Shown here piece by piece: positions 32,338-41,108 of a stretch of 43,761 nt of DNA. Source of the stretch: an uncultured Clostridia bacterium (GTDB taxonomy: Bacteria; Bacillota; Clostridia; Oscillospirales; Acutalibacteraceae); assembly GCA_947168445.1 (NCBI GenBank), contig CAMVLW010000010.1:1-43761 (forward strand), written 5' to 3'. Position numbers and translations under genes: made by a program. The notes beneath the pieces were generated by a model. That model saw only the letters and a program-made list of their open reading frames with translations, ran no database searches and was not told the origin of the DNA. The first letter of the stretch is position 1. The number at the start of each line of letters is the position of its first letter.

Positions 32338-32608
32338 GAGTGAATAACGAATGATGAATACTCAACTCTATTCCAAAAATTACAATTCTGTCACAAGTCT
32401 GTCACATTCATATGTTACTATAATGTCGGTAAAAGGCTGCGCAGCCCTGAAAAATGAAAAATTCGTTATCTTTTTTAAAGAAATTTGCGCTAAGAGGTTG
32501 ATTTTTTTCGAGATTTTGTGTAATATGTATATGAGAAGAATTGTATCATACACATCGTGTGTCTGTTACAATGGTTATACAAATTATGCAGGAAAAAGAG
32601 GTAAAACT

Positions 32609-33694
32609 ATGTCCAACAGATTATTTCAGGGTATTGTGCATCAGATGAAGGATGCAATCGACAGAACAATCGGCGTTATCGACGAGACCTCCGTAGTTAT
32701 CGCTTGCTCGGAGCTTGGAAAAATCGGTGAGGTGAACGAGAGCATTAACTCCGAAACCCTCAGCTCCACCGCTCCCTTTGTGATTAACGGCTATACATAC
32801 AAATCCTTCGGCAGCAGCGCAAAGTATGACTACGCTGTTTTTGTGCAGGGCACGGACGAATATTCCCAGAAATATGCCCAGCTTCTCTCGGTCTCTTTTG
32901 CCAGCATCAAGCAGTATTACGACGAGAAGTATGACCGCTCCAACTTCATCAAGAACGTCATTTTGGACAACATTCTTCCCGGCGACATTTATCTCAAAGC
33001 CAGAGAACTCCACTTCAATTCCGAGGTGTCGCGCGTTTGCCTGCTGATTAAGATTATCTCCCGCGCTGATGTTTCCGCTTACGACATCGTGCAGAATCTG
33101 TTCCCCGACAAGTCCAAGGACTTCGTTATCAACATCAACGAAGAGGAAATCGCGCTTGTCAAGGAAGTCAAGCCCGACATCGACGGCAGAGATTTGGAAA
33201 AGCTGGCAAGCTCCATTTCCGACACCCTGTCCAGCGAGTTCTACACCCACTGCGTTGTCGGTATCGGAACCACCGTCACCGGCATCAAGGATTTGGCGCG
33301 TTCCTTTAAGGAAGCCCAGTCCGCGCTGGAGGTTGCAAAGGTATTCGACACCGAGCGCACCATTGTCAGCTACGACAACCTCGGTATCGCGCGTCTGATT
33401 TATCAGCTGCCCACCACCCTCTGCAAAATGTTCTTAAAGGAAGTGTTCAAGCGCGGCTCGATTGAGAGTCTTGACCAGGAGACCCTGTTCACGATTCAGC
33501 GCTTCTTTGAAAACAACCTCAATGTTTCCGAAACCTCGCGCAAGCTGTTTGTTCACCGCAACACGCTGGTTTACAGACTGGAAAAAATCAAGAAGCTGAC
33601 AGGTCTTGACCTCCGCGAGTTTGAGGACGCTATCGTGTTCAAGGTAGCCCTCATGGTGAAAAAATACCTGAACGCGAGCCCCACAAAATACTAA
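32609..33694 (+). CDS. CdaR/PucR-type transcriptional regulator
   Basis: 361 residues from ATG 32609 (AGAGGT upstream); the frame is open to 32351, but that stretch lacks a ribosome site and contains promoter-like DNA. The N-terminal half is a sensory region, starting FQGIVHQMKDAIDRTIGVIDE and including a PAS-like part. The middle resembles the GGDEF-like domain of CdaR proteins (VVGIGTTVTGIKDLARSFKEAQSALEVA, abridged). The C-terminus is the PucR-type helix-turn-helix (NNLNVSETSRKLFVHRNTL, then YRLEKIKKLTGLDLRE). Such proteins activate genes on metabolite binding. It lies directly after the hydrogenase terminator and has TACAAT at 32567-32572 as a likely -10. It may regulate hydrogenase or FtsEX genes; unproven. 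Confidence 0.85.
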   Translation: MSNRLFQGIVHQMKDAIDRTIGVIDETSVVIACSELGKIGEVNESINSETLSSTAPFVINGYTYKSFGSSAKYDYAVFVQGTDEYSQKYAQLLSVSFASIKQYYDEKYDRSNFIKNVILDNILPGDIYLKARELHFNSEVSRVCLLIKIISRADVSAYDIVQNLFPDKSKDFVININEEEIALVKEVKPDIDGRDLEKLASSISDTLSSEFYTHCVVGIGTTVTGIKDLARSFKEAQSALEVAKVFDTERTIVSYDNLGIARLIYQLPTTLCKMFLKEVFKRGSIESLDQETLFTIQRFFENNLNVSETSRKLFVHRNTLVYRLEKIKKLTGLDLREFEDAIVFKVALMVKKYLNASPTKY

Positions 33695-33714
33695 AAAACA
33701 TTGTGTTTTCCGTT

Positions 33715-33743
33715 CCTGAGCGCAGCGTTTTGCCGCGCTCAGG
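33715..33743 (+). terminator. Hairpin after the CdaR-type regulator
   Basis: CCTGAGCGC (33715-33723) pairs with GCGCTCAGG (33735-33743). No T tract follows, so termination is uncertain. I see no clear promoter for ftsE in the remaining 80 bases. Confidence 0.5.
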
Positions 33744-33825
33744 ACGTTGGTATATTTACCGTTCTCTGCCTAAAGAGCAAAACGGGTGAAATATGCCGTG
33801 AATAAATACACAGACAGGTGAAATT

Positions 33826-34698
33826 ATGATTGATTTTGAAAATGTGTCTAAAACCTATCCCAACGGCACCCATGCGCTGAACAACGTCAGCCTGCATATC
33901 GACAGGGGCGAGTTCGTGTTTATCGTGGGCGCTTCGGGCGCGGGTAAAAGTACCTTCCTCAAGCTGATTATGCGCGAGGAAATCGCGACCTCGGGCGAGA
34001 TTATCATCAACGGCAACAAGCTTTCCCGCCTCAAAAAGCGCGATGTGCCTTACCTCCGCCGCCACATGGGAATCGTCTTTCAGGACTTCCGCCTGATTGA
34101 CAAGATGAACGTCTTTGACAATGTTGCGTTTGCCATGCGCGCGGTGGGCGAAAGCTCCGCCGCGGTCAAAAAGCGCGTTCCCTATGTGCTCGATTTGGTT
34201 GGTTTGAAGGACAAAATGAAGGACAAGCCCTCTGAGCTTTCCGGCGGCGAGCAGCAGCGCGTCAGCTTGGCGCGCGCGCTGGTGAACAACCCCGAAATTA
34301 TCATTGCCGACGAGCCGACGGGTAATATCGACCCCGAGCTCTCGCATGAAATTTTGGAACTGCTCACGCAAATTAATTCTATGGGTACAACCGTTCTGGT
34401 TGTCACGCACGAGCATGAGTTGGTGCGCGAATTCAACCAGCGCGTGATTACAATTGACAAGGGCAAGGTCATCAGCGACTCTGCGGAGGAGATGGTTGAC
34501 CTCAGCTACGGCTACGACGAAGGCTATGCCGAGACCTATGCGGAAGCACCTGCACCGGCTCCCGCGCAGCCTGACGCGGACGTTGACATCAGTTCCTTTT
34601 CCGCCGCTCCCGCAGAGGAGCCGGCAGGGGAAGAGGAGCCCTATGACGCGGGCGAGCAGCCGCAGTACCCTGACAATGTGGTCATTATACCCGACTAA
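33826..34698 (+). CDS. ftsE: Cell division ATP-binding protein FtsE, long form
   Basis: 290 residues; AGGTGA precedes ATG. The ABC core has Walker A GASGAGKST (about 36-44), signature LSGGEQQR (about 138-145), Walker B IIIADEPTG and the H-loop VTHE. FtsE is usually about 228 residues; here about 60 residues of acidic, Pro/Ala-rich low-complexity sequence follow (EAPAPAPAQPDADVDISS), ending NVVIIPD. FtsE forms an ATPase dimer on FtsX and drives activation of periplasmic or wall hydrolases at the division site. It is first in an operon with ftsX and an M23 hydrolase. Confidence 0.94.
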   Translation: MIDFENVSKTYPNGTHALNNVSLHIDRGEFVFIVGASGAGKSTFLKLIMREEIATSGEIIINGNKLSRLKKRDVPYLRRHMGIVFQDFRLIDKMNVFDNVAFAMRAVGESSAAVKKRVPYVLDLVGLKDKMKDKPSELSGGEQQRVSLARALVNNPEIIIADEPTGNIDPELSHEILELLTQINSMGTTVLVVTHEHELVREFNQRVITIDKGKVISDSAEEMVDLSYGYDEGYAETYAEAPAPAPAQPDADVDISSFSAAPAEEPAGEEEPYDAGEQPQYPDNVVIIPD

Positions 34699-34716
34699 AA
34701 CCGAAAGGATTATGTT

Positions 34717-35619
34717 ATGAAAGGCTTTGGCTATCTTGTAAAAGAGGGCTTCAAGAACATCTATACCAACCGGATTATGACAATCGCGTCCATCTGCGTG
34801 CTCGTGAGTTGTCTGGTGCTGACAGGCGCCGCGGCGCTGTTCTCTGTGAACGTCACCGCGATTGTCAGCGAGGTGGAAAAGAACAACGAAACCACGGTGT
34901 ATATTCTCCGTGACAGAGGAGAAATTGAAGCCAAACAAATCGGATCGCAGATTGAGGCGATTGACAATGTTGAATCGGCGGTGTTCGTTTCAAAATCAGA
35001 GGCGGTTGAGCAGTACAAGCAGACGCTCGGCGAGCAGCTTTTTGACCGCATCAAGGACAAGGATCCGCTCAACGACGCCTACCGCGTTGTGATTAAGGAC
35101 TTGGAAAAGTACGACGACACCGTAAAGCAAATCAAGGCGATTGACGGCGTTGAAAGCATCAACGACCGCCGCGAATTCGCCCAAAAGCTGTCCACCATCA
35201 GCAATTTGGTGAATCTTATCTCCATTGCGGTTGTGGCGGCGCTGATTATCATTTCGCTGTTCATTATCGCCAACACCATTCGCGCGACAATGTATTCCAG
35301 ACGTTTTGAAATCAGCATTATGAAGTCCGTCGGCGCGACCAACATGTTCGTGCGTATGCCCTTCTTGGTGGAAGGCATGGTTATCGGCATTATCTCCGCG
35401 GCGCTGTCCACCGGCGCGGTTGCCCTGCTTTATGAAGCGGTCAAGCGCGTGATTACCGAGGCGGCAGGCTCATGGATTACCGTGCTGCCCTTCTCCCAAA
35501 TGGTGGTTCCGCTGGCGATTTCCTTCCTTGTTGCGGGTATTCTCGTCGGCTTCTTCGGCGGCTTCATCTCTATCCGCAAGTATCTGAAAAAGGAAGGCAA
35601 CGAAATTCTCGGCTGGTAA
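34717..35619 (+). CDS. ftsX: Cell division protein FtsX
   Basis: 300 residues; AAAGGATT precedes ATG. It begins with KGFGYLVKEGFKNIYTNR and a membrane helix (about 22-44), followed by the extracytoplasmic domain (about 45-170) and three C-terminal helices (about 172-195, 220-248, 265-290), the FtsX topology. The conserved RRFEISIMKSVGATNMFVR follows the second helix. With FtsE it transmits ATP hydrolysis across the membrane to the hydrolase encoded next. Its extracytoplasmic domain is the expected docking site for the coiled coil of that hydrolase. Confidence 0.95.
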   Translation: MKGFGYLVKEGFKNIYTNRIMTIASICVLVSCLVLTGAAALFSVNVTAIVSEVEKNNETTVYILRDRGEIEAKQIGSQIEAIDNVESAVFVSKSEAVEQYKQTLGEQLFDRIKDKDPLNDAYRVVIKDLEKYDDTVKQIKAIDGVESINDRREFAQKLSTISNLVNLISIAVVAALIIISLFIIANTIRATMYSRRFEISIMKSVGATNMFVRMPFLVEGMVIGIISAALSTGAVALLYEAVKRVITEAAGSWITVLPFSQMVVPLAISFLVAGILVGFFGGFISIRKYLKKEGNEILGW

Positions 35620-35661
35620 ATGACAATTTGACATCTGTGAAAACCGGAAGGAGTAATAGAT

Positions 35662-37065
35662 ATGAATAAACTAAAAGCGATTATTTGCGCGGCGCTGAGC
35701 GTTTGCGTGCTCGCGGTTCCGCTGTCATCGGCAGTCGTAACCGTCGGCGCGAAGGACGTCAAGTCGCTGCAGGACAGAATTGACGAGCTCAACGCCAAGA
35801 GCGAGGAGTATCAGTCCATTCTCAACAGCACCGAGACCGACATCAGCGAAAAGCAGGCTTACGGCGACGCGCTGGTCGGCAAGATCTCCACGCTGAACGA
35901 AAAGGTGATTTTGACCCGTGAAGCAATCGCGGATCTCAACACCGGCATCGAGGACAAAAAGGCAAAAATCGAAGCCGGCAACGAGGGCATTGAGGATCAG
36001 ATTGACGCGCTGTGCGAACGTCTGCGCCTGATTTACATGGCAGGCAGCGCCAGCAACCTTGAAATTCTGCTCGGCGCAAAGGACTTCGGCGACTTTATCG
36101 ACAAGCTTTCCCTGGTAAAGACCCTCTCCAACTACGACAAGGAGTTGATTGGTGAAATCAATACCCAGCTTGATGTCATTGAGACGGAGAAGAAAGAACT
36201 GGAATCCGACAAGGCTGATTTGGAAGCGCAGGAAGCGTCCCTTAACGCCGACTTGGAGGAACTCAACGGCTTGGTAGCCGAAAACGAAGCGGTGCTCACC
36301 GACCTTGCCGCAAAGAGCGCGGAGGCAAGAGCGGCGCTCTCCTCCGGAGAGGGCGAGGCAAAGCAGCTTGAAGCGCAGATTGCCCAGTATTGGGCGGAGC
36401 AGGCGGCTGCGGCGGCAAAGCAGTCACAGGCGCAGGCGGAGGCTGCCAAGAAGAAAGCGGCTCAGGAGCAGCAAAAGGCGGCGCAGGAGCAGCAGTCCTC
36501 TCAGCAGGATGAGCAGCCTTCCTATGATGACGACACCTCCGGCAGCAGCAGCGGCGACAGCAGCAGCTCCGGCGACGATTCCTCTCATACCGATTATGAC
36601 GACGTAACGCCCGCAGGCGGCGGCTACACATGGCCTTGCCCGGGTTACTACTACCTCTCCTCGCTCTGGAATGAGGACAGATACACCTACAACCACGGCG
36701 CGATTGACATCGCCGGCGGCGACATTCTCGGCGCTCCCGTTGTCGCTGCGGACAGCGGCACCGTTTGGGACACCTGCACCTACTGCACCCATAACTGGGG
36801 CAAGAGCGGCAGCTGCGGCTGCGGCGGCGGCTACGGCAACTATGTCTGGCTTGACCACGGCAACGGCAAGGAGACCATCTACGGACACCTTACCAGCGTT
36901 ATCGTCAGCCCCGGACAGACCGTTTCCAAGGGACAGGTCATCGGCTACGTCGGCTCCACCGGTCACTCCACCGGTCCGCACCTCCACTTTGAGTGCCGTT
37001 ACAACGACGTCAAGTACAACCCCATGAACGAGCTCTCCGCTTACTGGGGCATGGTTTCGTATTAA
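35662..37065 (+). CDS. Secreted coiled-coil M23 peptidase, EnvC/PcsB-like
   Basis: 467 residues; GGAAGGAG precedes ATG. A signal peptide (about 1-30) is followed by a long coiled coil (about 32-275), a Gln/Ser/Asp linker (repeated AAQEQQ; then a DDDTSGSSSGDSS stretch) and a C-terminal LytM/M23 domain. Metal ligands: H345 and D349 in NHGAIDIAGG and the HLH at 440-442. It should cleave peptide cross-links in the cell wall. A Cys-rich insert (CTYCTHNWGKSGSCGCGG) sits within the M23 domain. Operon position and coiled coil make it the FtsEX-controlled division hydrolase. Confidence 0.92.
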   Translation: MNKLKAIICAALSVCVLAVPLSSAVVTVGAKDVKSLQDRIDELNAKSEEYQSILNSTETDISEKQAYGDALVGKISTLNEKVILTREAIADLNTGIEDKKAKIEAGNEGIEDQIDALCERLRLIYMAGSASNLEILLGAKDFGDFIDKLSLVKTLSNYDKELIGEINTQLDVIETEKKELESDKADLEAQEASLNADLEELNGLVAENEAVLTDLAAKSAEARAALSSGEGEAKQLEAQIAQYWAEQAAAAAKQSQAQAEAAKKKAAQEQQKAAQEQQSSQQDEQPSYDDDTSGSSSGDSSSSGDDSSHTDYDDVTPAGGGYTWPCPGYYYLSSLWNEDRYTYNHGAIDIAGGDILGAPVVAADSGTVWDTCTYCTHNWGKSGSCGCGGGYGNYVWLDHGNGKETIYGHLTSVIVSPGQTVSKGQVIGYVGSTGHSTGPHLHFECRYNDVKYNPMNELSAYWGMVSY

Positions 37066-37105
37066 TGCGGAATTCGTAATTCGGAATTAAATTGAATGAA
37101 AAAAG

Positions 37106-37140
37106 CGGTTCATCGCTCGATGTGAGTGATGAACCGTTTT
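37106..37140. terminator. Bidirectional terminator between M23 and SprT-like genes
   Basis: CGGTTCATCGCTC (37106-37118) pairs with GAGTGATGAACCG (37124-37136), with a T tract on one side and an A tract (AAAAAA) on the other. The upstream GGAATTCG-type repeat (37071-37090) resembles that at 25041. Confidence 0.85.
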
Positions 37141-37141
37141 G

Positions 37142-37654
37142 TTATGCGTTGCGGTTGATGTATCGTTTGGCGTCCTTCATGTTGCTGCCGCATTTGCCGC
37201 AGCGGTAGCGTTCGGGGTGCTTGAAAACCTCCGTCAGGCGGTAGCGGAGGTATTCCGTTTGACAGCTTGGGCAAATCATCAGGTACTTCGCGGGCTTTTC
37301 CAGCTCCTGCGGCACGCCGCTTTCCTCGCGGGTGGTGACCCGTGAAATGTGCAAGCCGTAGGCGGCGTTCACGCGCTCGGCATAGGCTTTCCAGCGTCCG
37401 GTATGGTTCATGCAGCCGTAGCAGCTGTGCAGCAGCTCGTGCAGCAGGGTGTCATAGAGCGTTTGCTCCGGCGTTTTTTCGTCAAGCAGCGACGCCGCAA
37501 TTTCAATGACATAACGCTCGCCCTGCTTTTTGCACACGCCCAGCCGCGAGGCAGCGCGGGTGTTCACCGAAAAGGTGATGTTCTTGGCATAGGGAATTTT
37601 CAGCTTGTCGAGCATCTCCCGGCATTTTAAAACATATTGTTGAAAATCGCGCAT
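37142..37654 (-). CDS. SprT-like zinc metalloprotein
   Basis: 170 residues from ATG 37654 (GAAAGGAA upstream); an open extension to 37714 overlaps the tRNA-Cys promoter and lacks a ribosome site. HELLH at about 74-78 is the metal-binding active-site motif of SprT-family proteases (HExxH), and a C-terminal zinc ribbon has CPSC and CGKC. The SprT fold is related to eukaryotic Spartan, which degrades DNA-protein cross-links; the role in bacteria is mostly untested. It is transcribed away from tRNA-Cys. Confidence 0.85.
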   Translation of the reverse strand: MRDFQQYVLKCREMLDKLKIPYAKNITFSVNTRAASRLGVCKKQGERYVIEIAASLLDEKTPEQTLYDTLLHELLHSCYGCMNHTGRWKAYAERVNAAYGLHISRVTTREESGVPQELEKPAKYLMICPSCQTEYLRYRLTEVFKHPERYRCGKCGSNMKDAKRYINRNA

Positions 37655-37707
37655 ATGGTTCCTTTCAACTGCATAGAATCTTTCAGAGGAAAAAATCAAG
37701 GAAACCC

Positions 37708-37736
37708 TTGACATCTTCTTTGATAAATGGTATAAT
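37708..37736 (+). promoter_or_regulatory. Promoter of tRNA-Cys
   Basis: Perfect TTGACA (37708-37713), 17 bases, TATAAT (37731-37736). Confidence 0.85.
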
Positions 37737-37752
37737 ACCTATTGTTGTGAAC

Positions 37753-37827
37753 GGCGACATAGCCAAGTGGTAAGGCACGAGTCTGCAAAACTCTGATGCG
37801 GCGGTTCAAATCCGCCTGTCGCCTCCA
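37753..37827 (+). tRNA. tRNA-Cys(GCA), CCA encoded
   Basis: Acceptor GGCGACA (37753-37759) pairs with TGTCGCC (37817-37823), followed by T and CCA. The anticodon arm GAGT-CTGCAAA-ACTC gives anticodon GCA. The T-arm has GGTTCAAATCC. Confidence 0.96.
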
Positions 37828-37832
37828 GAAAC

Positions 37833-37858
37833 GCCCCCGATTTTTCGGGGGCTTTATT
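37833..37858 (+). terminator. Terminator of tRNA-Cys
   Basis: GCCCCCGA (37833-37840) pairs with TCGGGGGC (37845-37852), then TTTATT. Confidence 0.9.
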
Positions 37859-37881
37859 CTTTCTATGAAGGTGAATGAATC

Positions 37882-38322
37882 ATGCCCACCCTGAAAATCT
37901 ATCTCGCTTCACCCTTTTTCAACGAATTTGAATTAACCTGCGTGCGGCGTGCGGAAGACATTCTGTTCTCACGCGGCTTTGATGTGTTCAGTCCGCGGCT
38001 GCATGAAATCCGCGGGGCAGAGGAAAACCCTGAGCAGTGGTCGCGCGAAACCTTTCTCAGCGACCGCGACAATCTGGAAAAAGCCGGGGTTGTCGTCATG
38101 CTCTATCACGGCAACTACAGCGACAGCGGAACCGCGTGGGAGGCAGGCTATGCCTGCGCGCGCGGAATTCCCGTGGTGGCGGTGCATGTGGGCGAGAGCG
38201 AACAGGTCGGCTCCAACCTCATGATTCACGAAAGCGCCCGCGCCAATATTTCGCTTGAAGCGCTGGAAAGCTATGATTTCACCGCGCTTCCCCCAAAACC
38301 CTACAGGGGCAAAACCTTTTAA
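37882..38322 (+). CDS. Nucleoside 2-deoxyribosyltransferase-like protein
   Basis: 146 residues; AAGGTGA precedes ATG. It has the flavodoxin-like fold of the family: IYLASPFFN (near residue 6), FDVFSPRLHE near 33, and the C-terminal SDSGTAWEAGYACARGIPVV, with the catalytic Glu in the GTAWEAG motif. Family members exchange bases between deoxynucleosides or hydrolyse deoxyribosides in salvage. The exact reaction is not evident. Its stop overlaps that of the convergent TraX gene. Confidence 0.87.
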   Translation: MPTLKIYLASPFFNEFELTCVRRAEDILFSRGFDVFSPRLHEIRGAEENPEQWSRETFLSDRDNLEKAGVVVMLYHGNYSDSGTAWEAGYACARGIPVVAVHVGESEQVGSNLMIHESARANISLEALESYDFTALPPKPYRGKTF

Positions 38323-39029
38323 CCTAACGGCTGATACTTGATGAAATAAATCACGAGCAGGTGCAGCGGATAAATCGCGTAAAAGGCATATTTGAGCACC
38401 TTGCCCTTAATAAACCCGCGCTTGCCGTTGTAAAGCGACATGATTAAAAACGACGGCATGACCCACCACGGATTGTTGAGAACAAACCCCGTCAGCGCGC
38501 GCGCAGCCTCGTGACCGCGCAGCAGGTACAGCAGGATAATGAAGGCAAAGCCGCGTGATGAAAAGTCCGAGCGCAGCAGCACCGTCAGCATGGCGAGCGC
38601 CAACAGCGTAAAGAATTGCAGTACCGGCAGCTTTTTCCAATATTCCAGCACGCACAGTCCCAGGTAGCCAATCAGCAGCGTAAAAAACACATTTTGTCCG
38701 CTGTGAAACCATGTTCCGCTGTGCGCAAGGTTCCACGGAAGCTCCGAAACCAGCGCGAAAACGCCCAGACTCACGCCGTAGCGCAGTCTGCTGCGGGTGT
38801 GCAAAAAGCCCTCAATCAGCAGAAACACAAACAGCGGAAACGCCCACCGTCCGATACCGCGCAGCACGCCGTAAAGCGAAATGTCAAATCTGCCGAGGCT
38901 GAACAGCACAAGGCGCGGGTCGATAAAATGGCTTGCGATGTGGTCGGTAATCATGGTAAGCACGGCAATCAGCTTGAGCATACTGCCGCTGAGCACGCGC
39001 ACCTTTGCGGGAAAAAGCGGTTGTTTCAT
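38319..39029 (-). CDS. TraX-family membrane protein
   Basis: 236 residues from ATG 39029, with GAGGTAA upstream; the longer frame to 39074 lacks a ribosome site. Seven or so membrane helices are visible. It starts SGSMLKLIAVLTMITDHIA and includes ALVSELPWNLAHSG, both typical of the TraX family (named for F-pilin acetylation), part of the acyltransferase-3-like group. In Firmicutes these proteins probably acylate surface glycans or proteins. Substrate unknown. Convergent with the deoxyribosyltransferase gene, overlapping by four bases at the stops. Confidence 0.85.
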   Translation of the reverse strand: MKQPLFPAKVRVLSGSMLKLIAVLTMITDHIASHFIDPRLVLFSLGRFDISLYGVLRGIGRWAFPLFVFLLIEGFLHTRSRLRYGVSLGVFALVSELPWNLAHSGTWFHSGQNVFFTLLIGYLGLCVLEYWKKLPVLQFFTLLALAMLTVLLRSDFSSRGFAFIILLYLLRGHEAARALTGFVLNNPWWVMPSFLIMSLYNGKRGFIKGKVLKYAFYAIYPLHLLVIYFIKYQPLG

Positions 39030-39054
39030 ACAGTTTACCTCATAATATAAGAAT

Positions 39055-39083
39055 AAGGCACCGGTGACTTTCACCGGTGCCTT
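39055..39083. terminator. Terminator between TraX and the LysW-like gene
   Basis: AAGGCACCGGTGA (39055-39067) pairs perfectly with TCACCGGTGCCTT (39071-39083). Confidence 0.85.
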
Positions 39084-39114
39084 TATTATAACATAGTAAA
39101 GTGAAAAAGTAAAA

Positions 39115-40791
39115 CTATTTCACCGCTTTTTCGTTCTTTCCGATGAATCGGATAATCAGCAATGTGCCAATCATCAGCAAAACGGCAATCGGCAGCGCGA
39201 TATACCAAACCTGCACAAAGCCCGCAATGATGAACGAAACAAACGAAACCGCCGCAACCGTCAGCGCGTAGGGAAGCTGGGTGGAAACGTGGTTAATGTG
39301 GTTGCACTGCGCGCCCGCCGAGGACATAATCGTCGTGTCGGAAATGGGGGAGCAGTGGTCGCCGCAAACGGCGCCTGCCAAGCAAGCGGAAATGCCGATA
39401 ATCATCAGCGGAGAGTTGGGGCTGTTGGTGAACAGGTAGGTGACAATCGGAATCAGAATACCGAAGGTGCCCCATGAGGTTCCCGTCGCAAACGCCAGCA
39501 CGCAGGCGACGACAAAGATAATCGCGGGAAGGAAGTTTTGCAGCGAAGCCGCCGCACCGTTCATCAAATCGGCAACAAAATACTTCGCACCCATCAGGCT
39601 TGTCATGTTCTTGAGCGCCGTTGCAAAGGTGAGAATCAAAATCGGCGGAACCATTGCAAAGAAGCCCTTCGGAATCGAATCCATCGCCTCTTTGAAGCTG
39701 ATGATTTTTCTGAGCATCAGATAGCCGATGGTAAACACCAGCGCAATCAAGCCGCCCCACGGCAAGCCCACCGTCGCGTCGGTGTCGGCAAAGGCGTCCA
39801 CAAAGGACTTGCCTTCCAGAATTCCGCCGTTATAAATCAGCGCGAAAACAGAAACGCCAATCAAAACCAGAACCGGCAGCAGCAAATCAATCACCTTGCC
39901 GTTCGGGTTGTGCTCGTCGTCTGCTCCGTCCACTCTGTCGCCGGTGGTGTAGAGGTCGTCCTTATACATCGCGTTGTACTCATGCAGCGCCATTGAGCCG
40001 TAATCGTAGTTCATCAGGCAAATCGCGATGATGAACACAAAGGTCAGCAGCGAATAAAAGTTAAACGGAATCGCCATGATGAATAGCTTCAAGCCCTGCC
40101 CGTCCTCCGCATAGGACGAAACCGCCGCCGCCCACGAGGAAATCGGGGCAATCATGCACACAGGCGCTGCCGTTGCGTCAATGATATACGCCAGCTTGGA
40201 GCGCGAAACCTTGTGGCTGTCCGTCACGGGACGCATGACCGAGCCGACGGTCAGGCAGTTAAAGTAGTCGTCAATGAAAATCAGCACGCCCAGCACAAAG
40301 GTGGCAAGCATAGCGCCCTTGCGGGTTTTGATATGCCGTGCCGCCCATTTTCCGAACGCAGCCGAGCCGCCCGCCTTGTTCACCAGCGCCACAATCACGC
40401 CCAGCTCCACCAAAAAGACGAAGATTCCCGCGTTGCCGGTCACCGCGTCAATCAAGCCGTGATTAATCACGCTGTCCATGGTGCCGAGGAAATTGAAGTT
40501 GGTGAACATCAAGCCGCCCACCACAACGCCGATAAACAGCGAGGAATACACTTCCTTGGTAATCAGCGCCAAGCCGATAGCGATAATCGGCGGCAGCAGC
40601 GCCCACGCCGAGCCGCGCACCATGCCGGAGCCGTCGCAGGTTTCGCAGGCTGCGCTGTCAACCTGTCCTGTGCCGTGGCAGTCCATACATTTGACCTCGC
40701 CCATTGCGCCGCCGGAAACCGCCACATAAACCAGCAGACCGACGATAATGACAGCGGCAATCGCAAGGACGATTTTTTTCGTTTTTGTCAT
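39115..40791 (-). CDS. lysW: NhaC-family transporter, likely lysine transporter LysW
   Basis: 558 residues; GGAGGAAG precedes ATG. About twelve membrane helices with the NhaC-type signatures FIDDYFNCLTVG and GTSWGTFGILIP. A lysine riboswitch directly upstream indicates lysine transport, probably Na+- or H+-coupled uptake; riboswitch-linked NhaC members have been named LysW. Between TM1 and TM2 lies a DnaJ-type zinc-finger-like pair, CMDCHGTG (35-42) and CETCDGSG (49-56), giving four cysteines (35, 38, 49, 52). This is unusual for the family and would lie on the outer face if the N-terminus is cytoplasmic. Confidence 0.88.
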   Translation of the reverse strand: MTKTKKIVLAIAAVIIVGLLVYVAVSGGAMGEVKCMDCHGTGQVDSAACETCDGSGMVRGSAWALLPPIIAIGLALITKEVYSSLFIGVVVGGLMFTNFNFLGTMDSVINHGLIDAVTGNAGIFVFLVELGVIVALVNKAGGSAAFGKWAARHIKTRKGAMLATFVLGVLIFIDDYFNCLTVGSVMRPVTDSHKVSRSKLAYIIDATAAPVCMIAPISSWAAAVSSYAEDGQGLKLFIMAIPFNFYSLLTFVFIIAICLMNYDYGSMALHEYNAMYKDDLYTTGDRVDGADDEHNPNGKVIDLLLPVLVLIGVSVFALIYNGGILEGKSFVDAFADTDATVGLPWGGLIALVFTIGYLMLRKIISFKEAMDSIPKGFFAMVPPILILTFATALKNMTSLMGAKYFVADLMNGAAASLQNFLPAIIFVVACVLAFATGTSWGTFGILIPIVTYLFTNSPNSPLMIIGISACLAGAVCGDHCSPISDTTIMSSAGAQCNHINHVSTQLPYALTVAAVSFVSFIIAGFVQVWYIALPIAVLLMIGTLLIIRFIGKNEKAVK

Positions 40792-40825
40792 TGTTCTTCC
40801 TCCATTTTTTCTTCTGCGATAAGGG

Positions 40826-41034
40826 AAAACAAAAAGCCGCAGGGGAGCATACCCTGCGGCAAAAATTCACCAATCCGAATAGCACTCCGCCTAAGCGACA
40901 GTTCTGCGCATATTCTGCGCAGCCCCAGCCGCTGTCAAACGGAAATCCGGCAGCAGCTTCGGCGGAATTTCCTTTCACCCGCGGCGTTTCCGCGCCGTTT
41001 TCCGGGCTACTGATAAAGTCCGCGCCTCTATCAC
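40826..41034 (-). promoter_or_regulatory. Lysine riboswitch (L box) with terminator
   Basis: On the minus strand the aptamer runs from about 41034 to 40875. It begins GATAGAGGCGCG, continues with GTGAAAGG and CCGCCGAAGC, then GGCTGGGG and ACTGTCGC, and closes with GAGTGCTATTC, all hallmarks of the L box. The expression platform is GCCGCAGGG.. / ..CCCTGCGGC (40860-40836) followed by TTTTTGTTTT. High lysine should favour the terminator and shut off the downstream NhaC-type gene. Confidence 0.93.
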
Positions 41035-41041
41035 AATCATT

Positions 41042-41070
41042 ATTATAATGCGCGGTGTGCCGTTCGTCAA
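41042..41070 (-). promoter_or_regulatory. Promoter of the lysine riboswitch transcript
   Basis: Minus strand TTGACG (41070-41065), 17 bases, TATAAT (41047-41042). Confidence 0.78.
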
Positions 41071-41108
41071 TAGTTTTTAACAGAAATTTGTCGAAAAATG
41101 ATGAAAAT

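Noticed and set aside
33739-34938. 399-codon minus-strand open frame
   Set aside because: Antisense to ftsE and ftsX; both have conserved motifs and ribosome sites.
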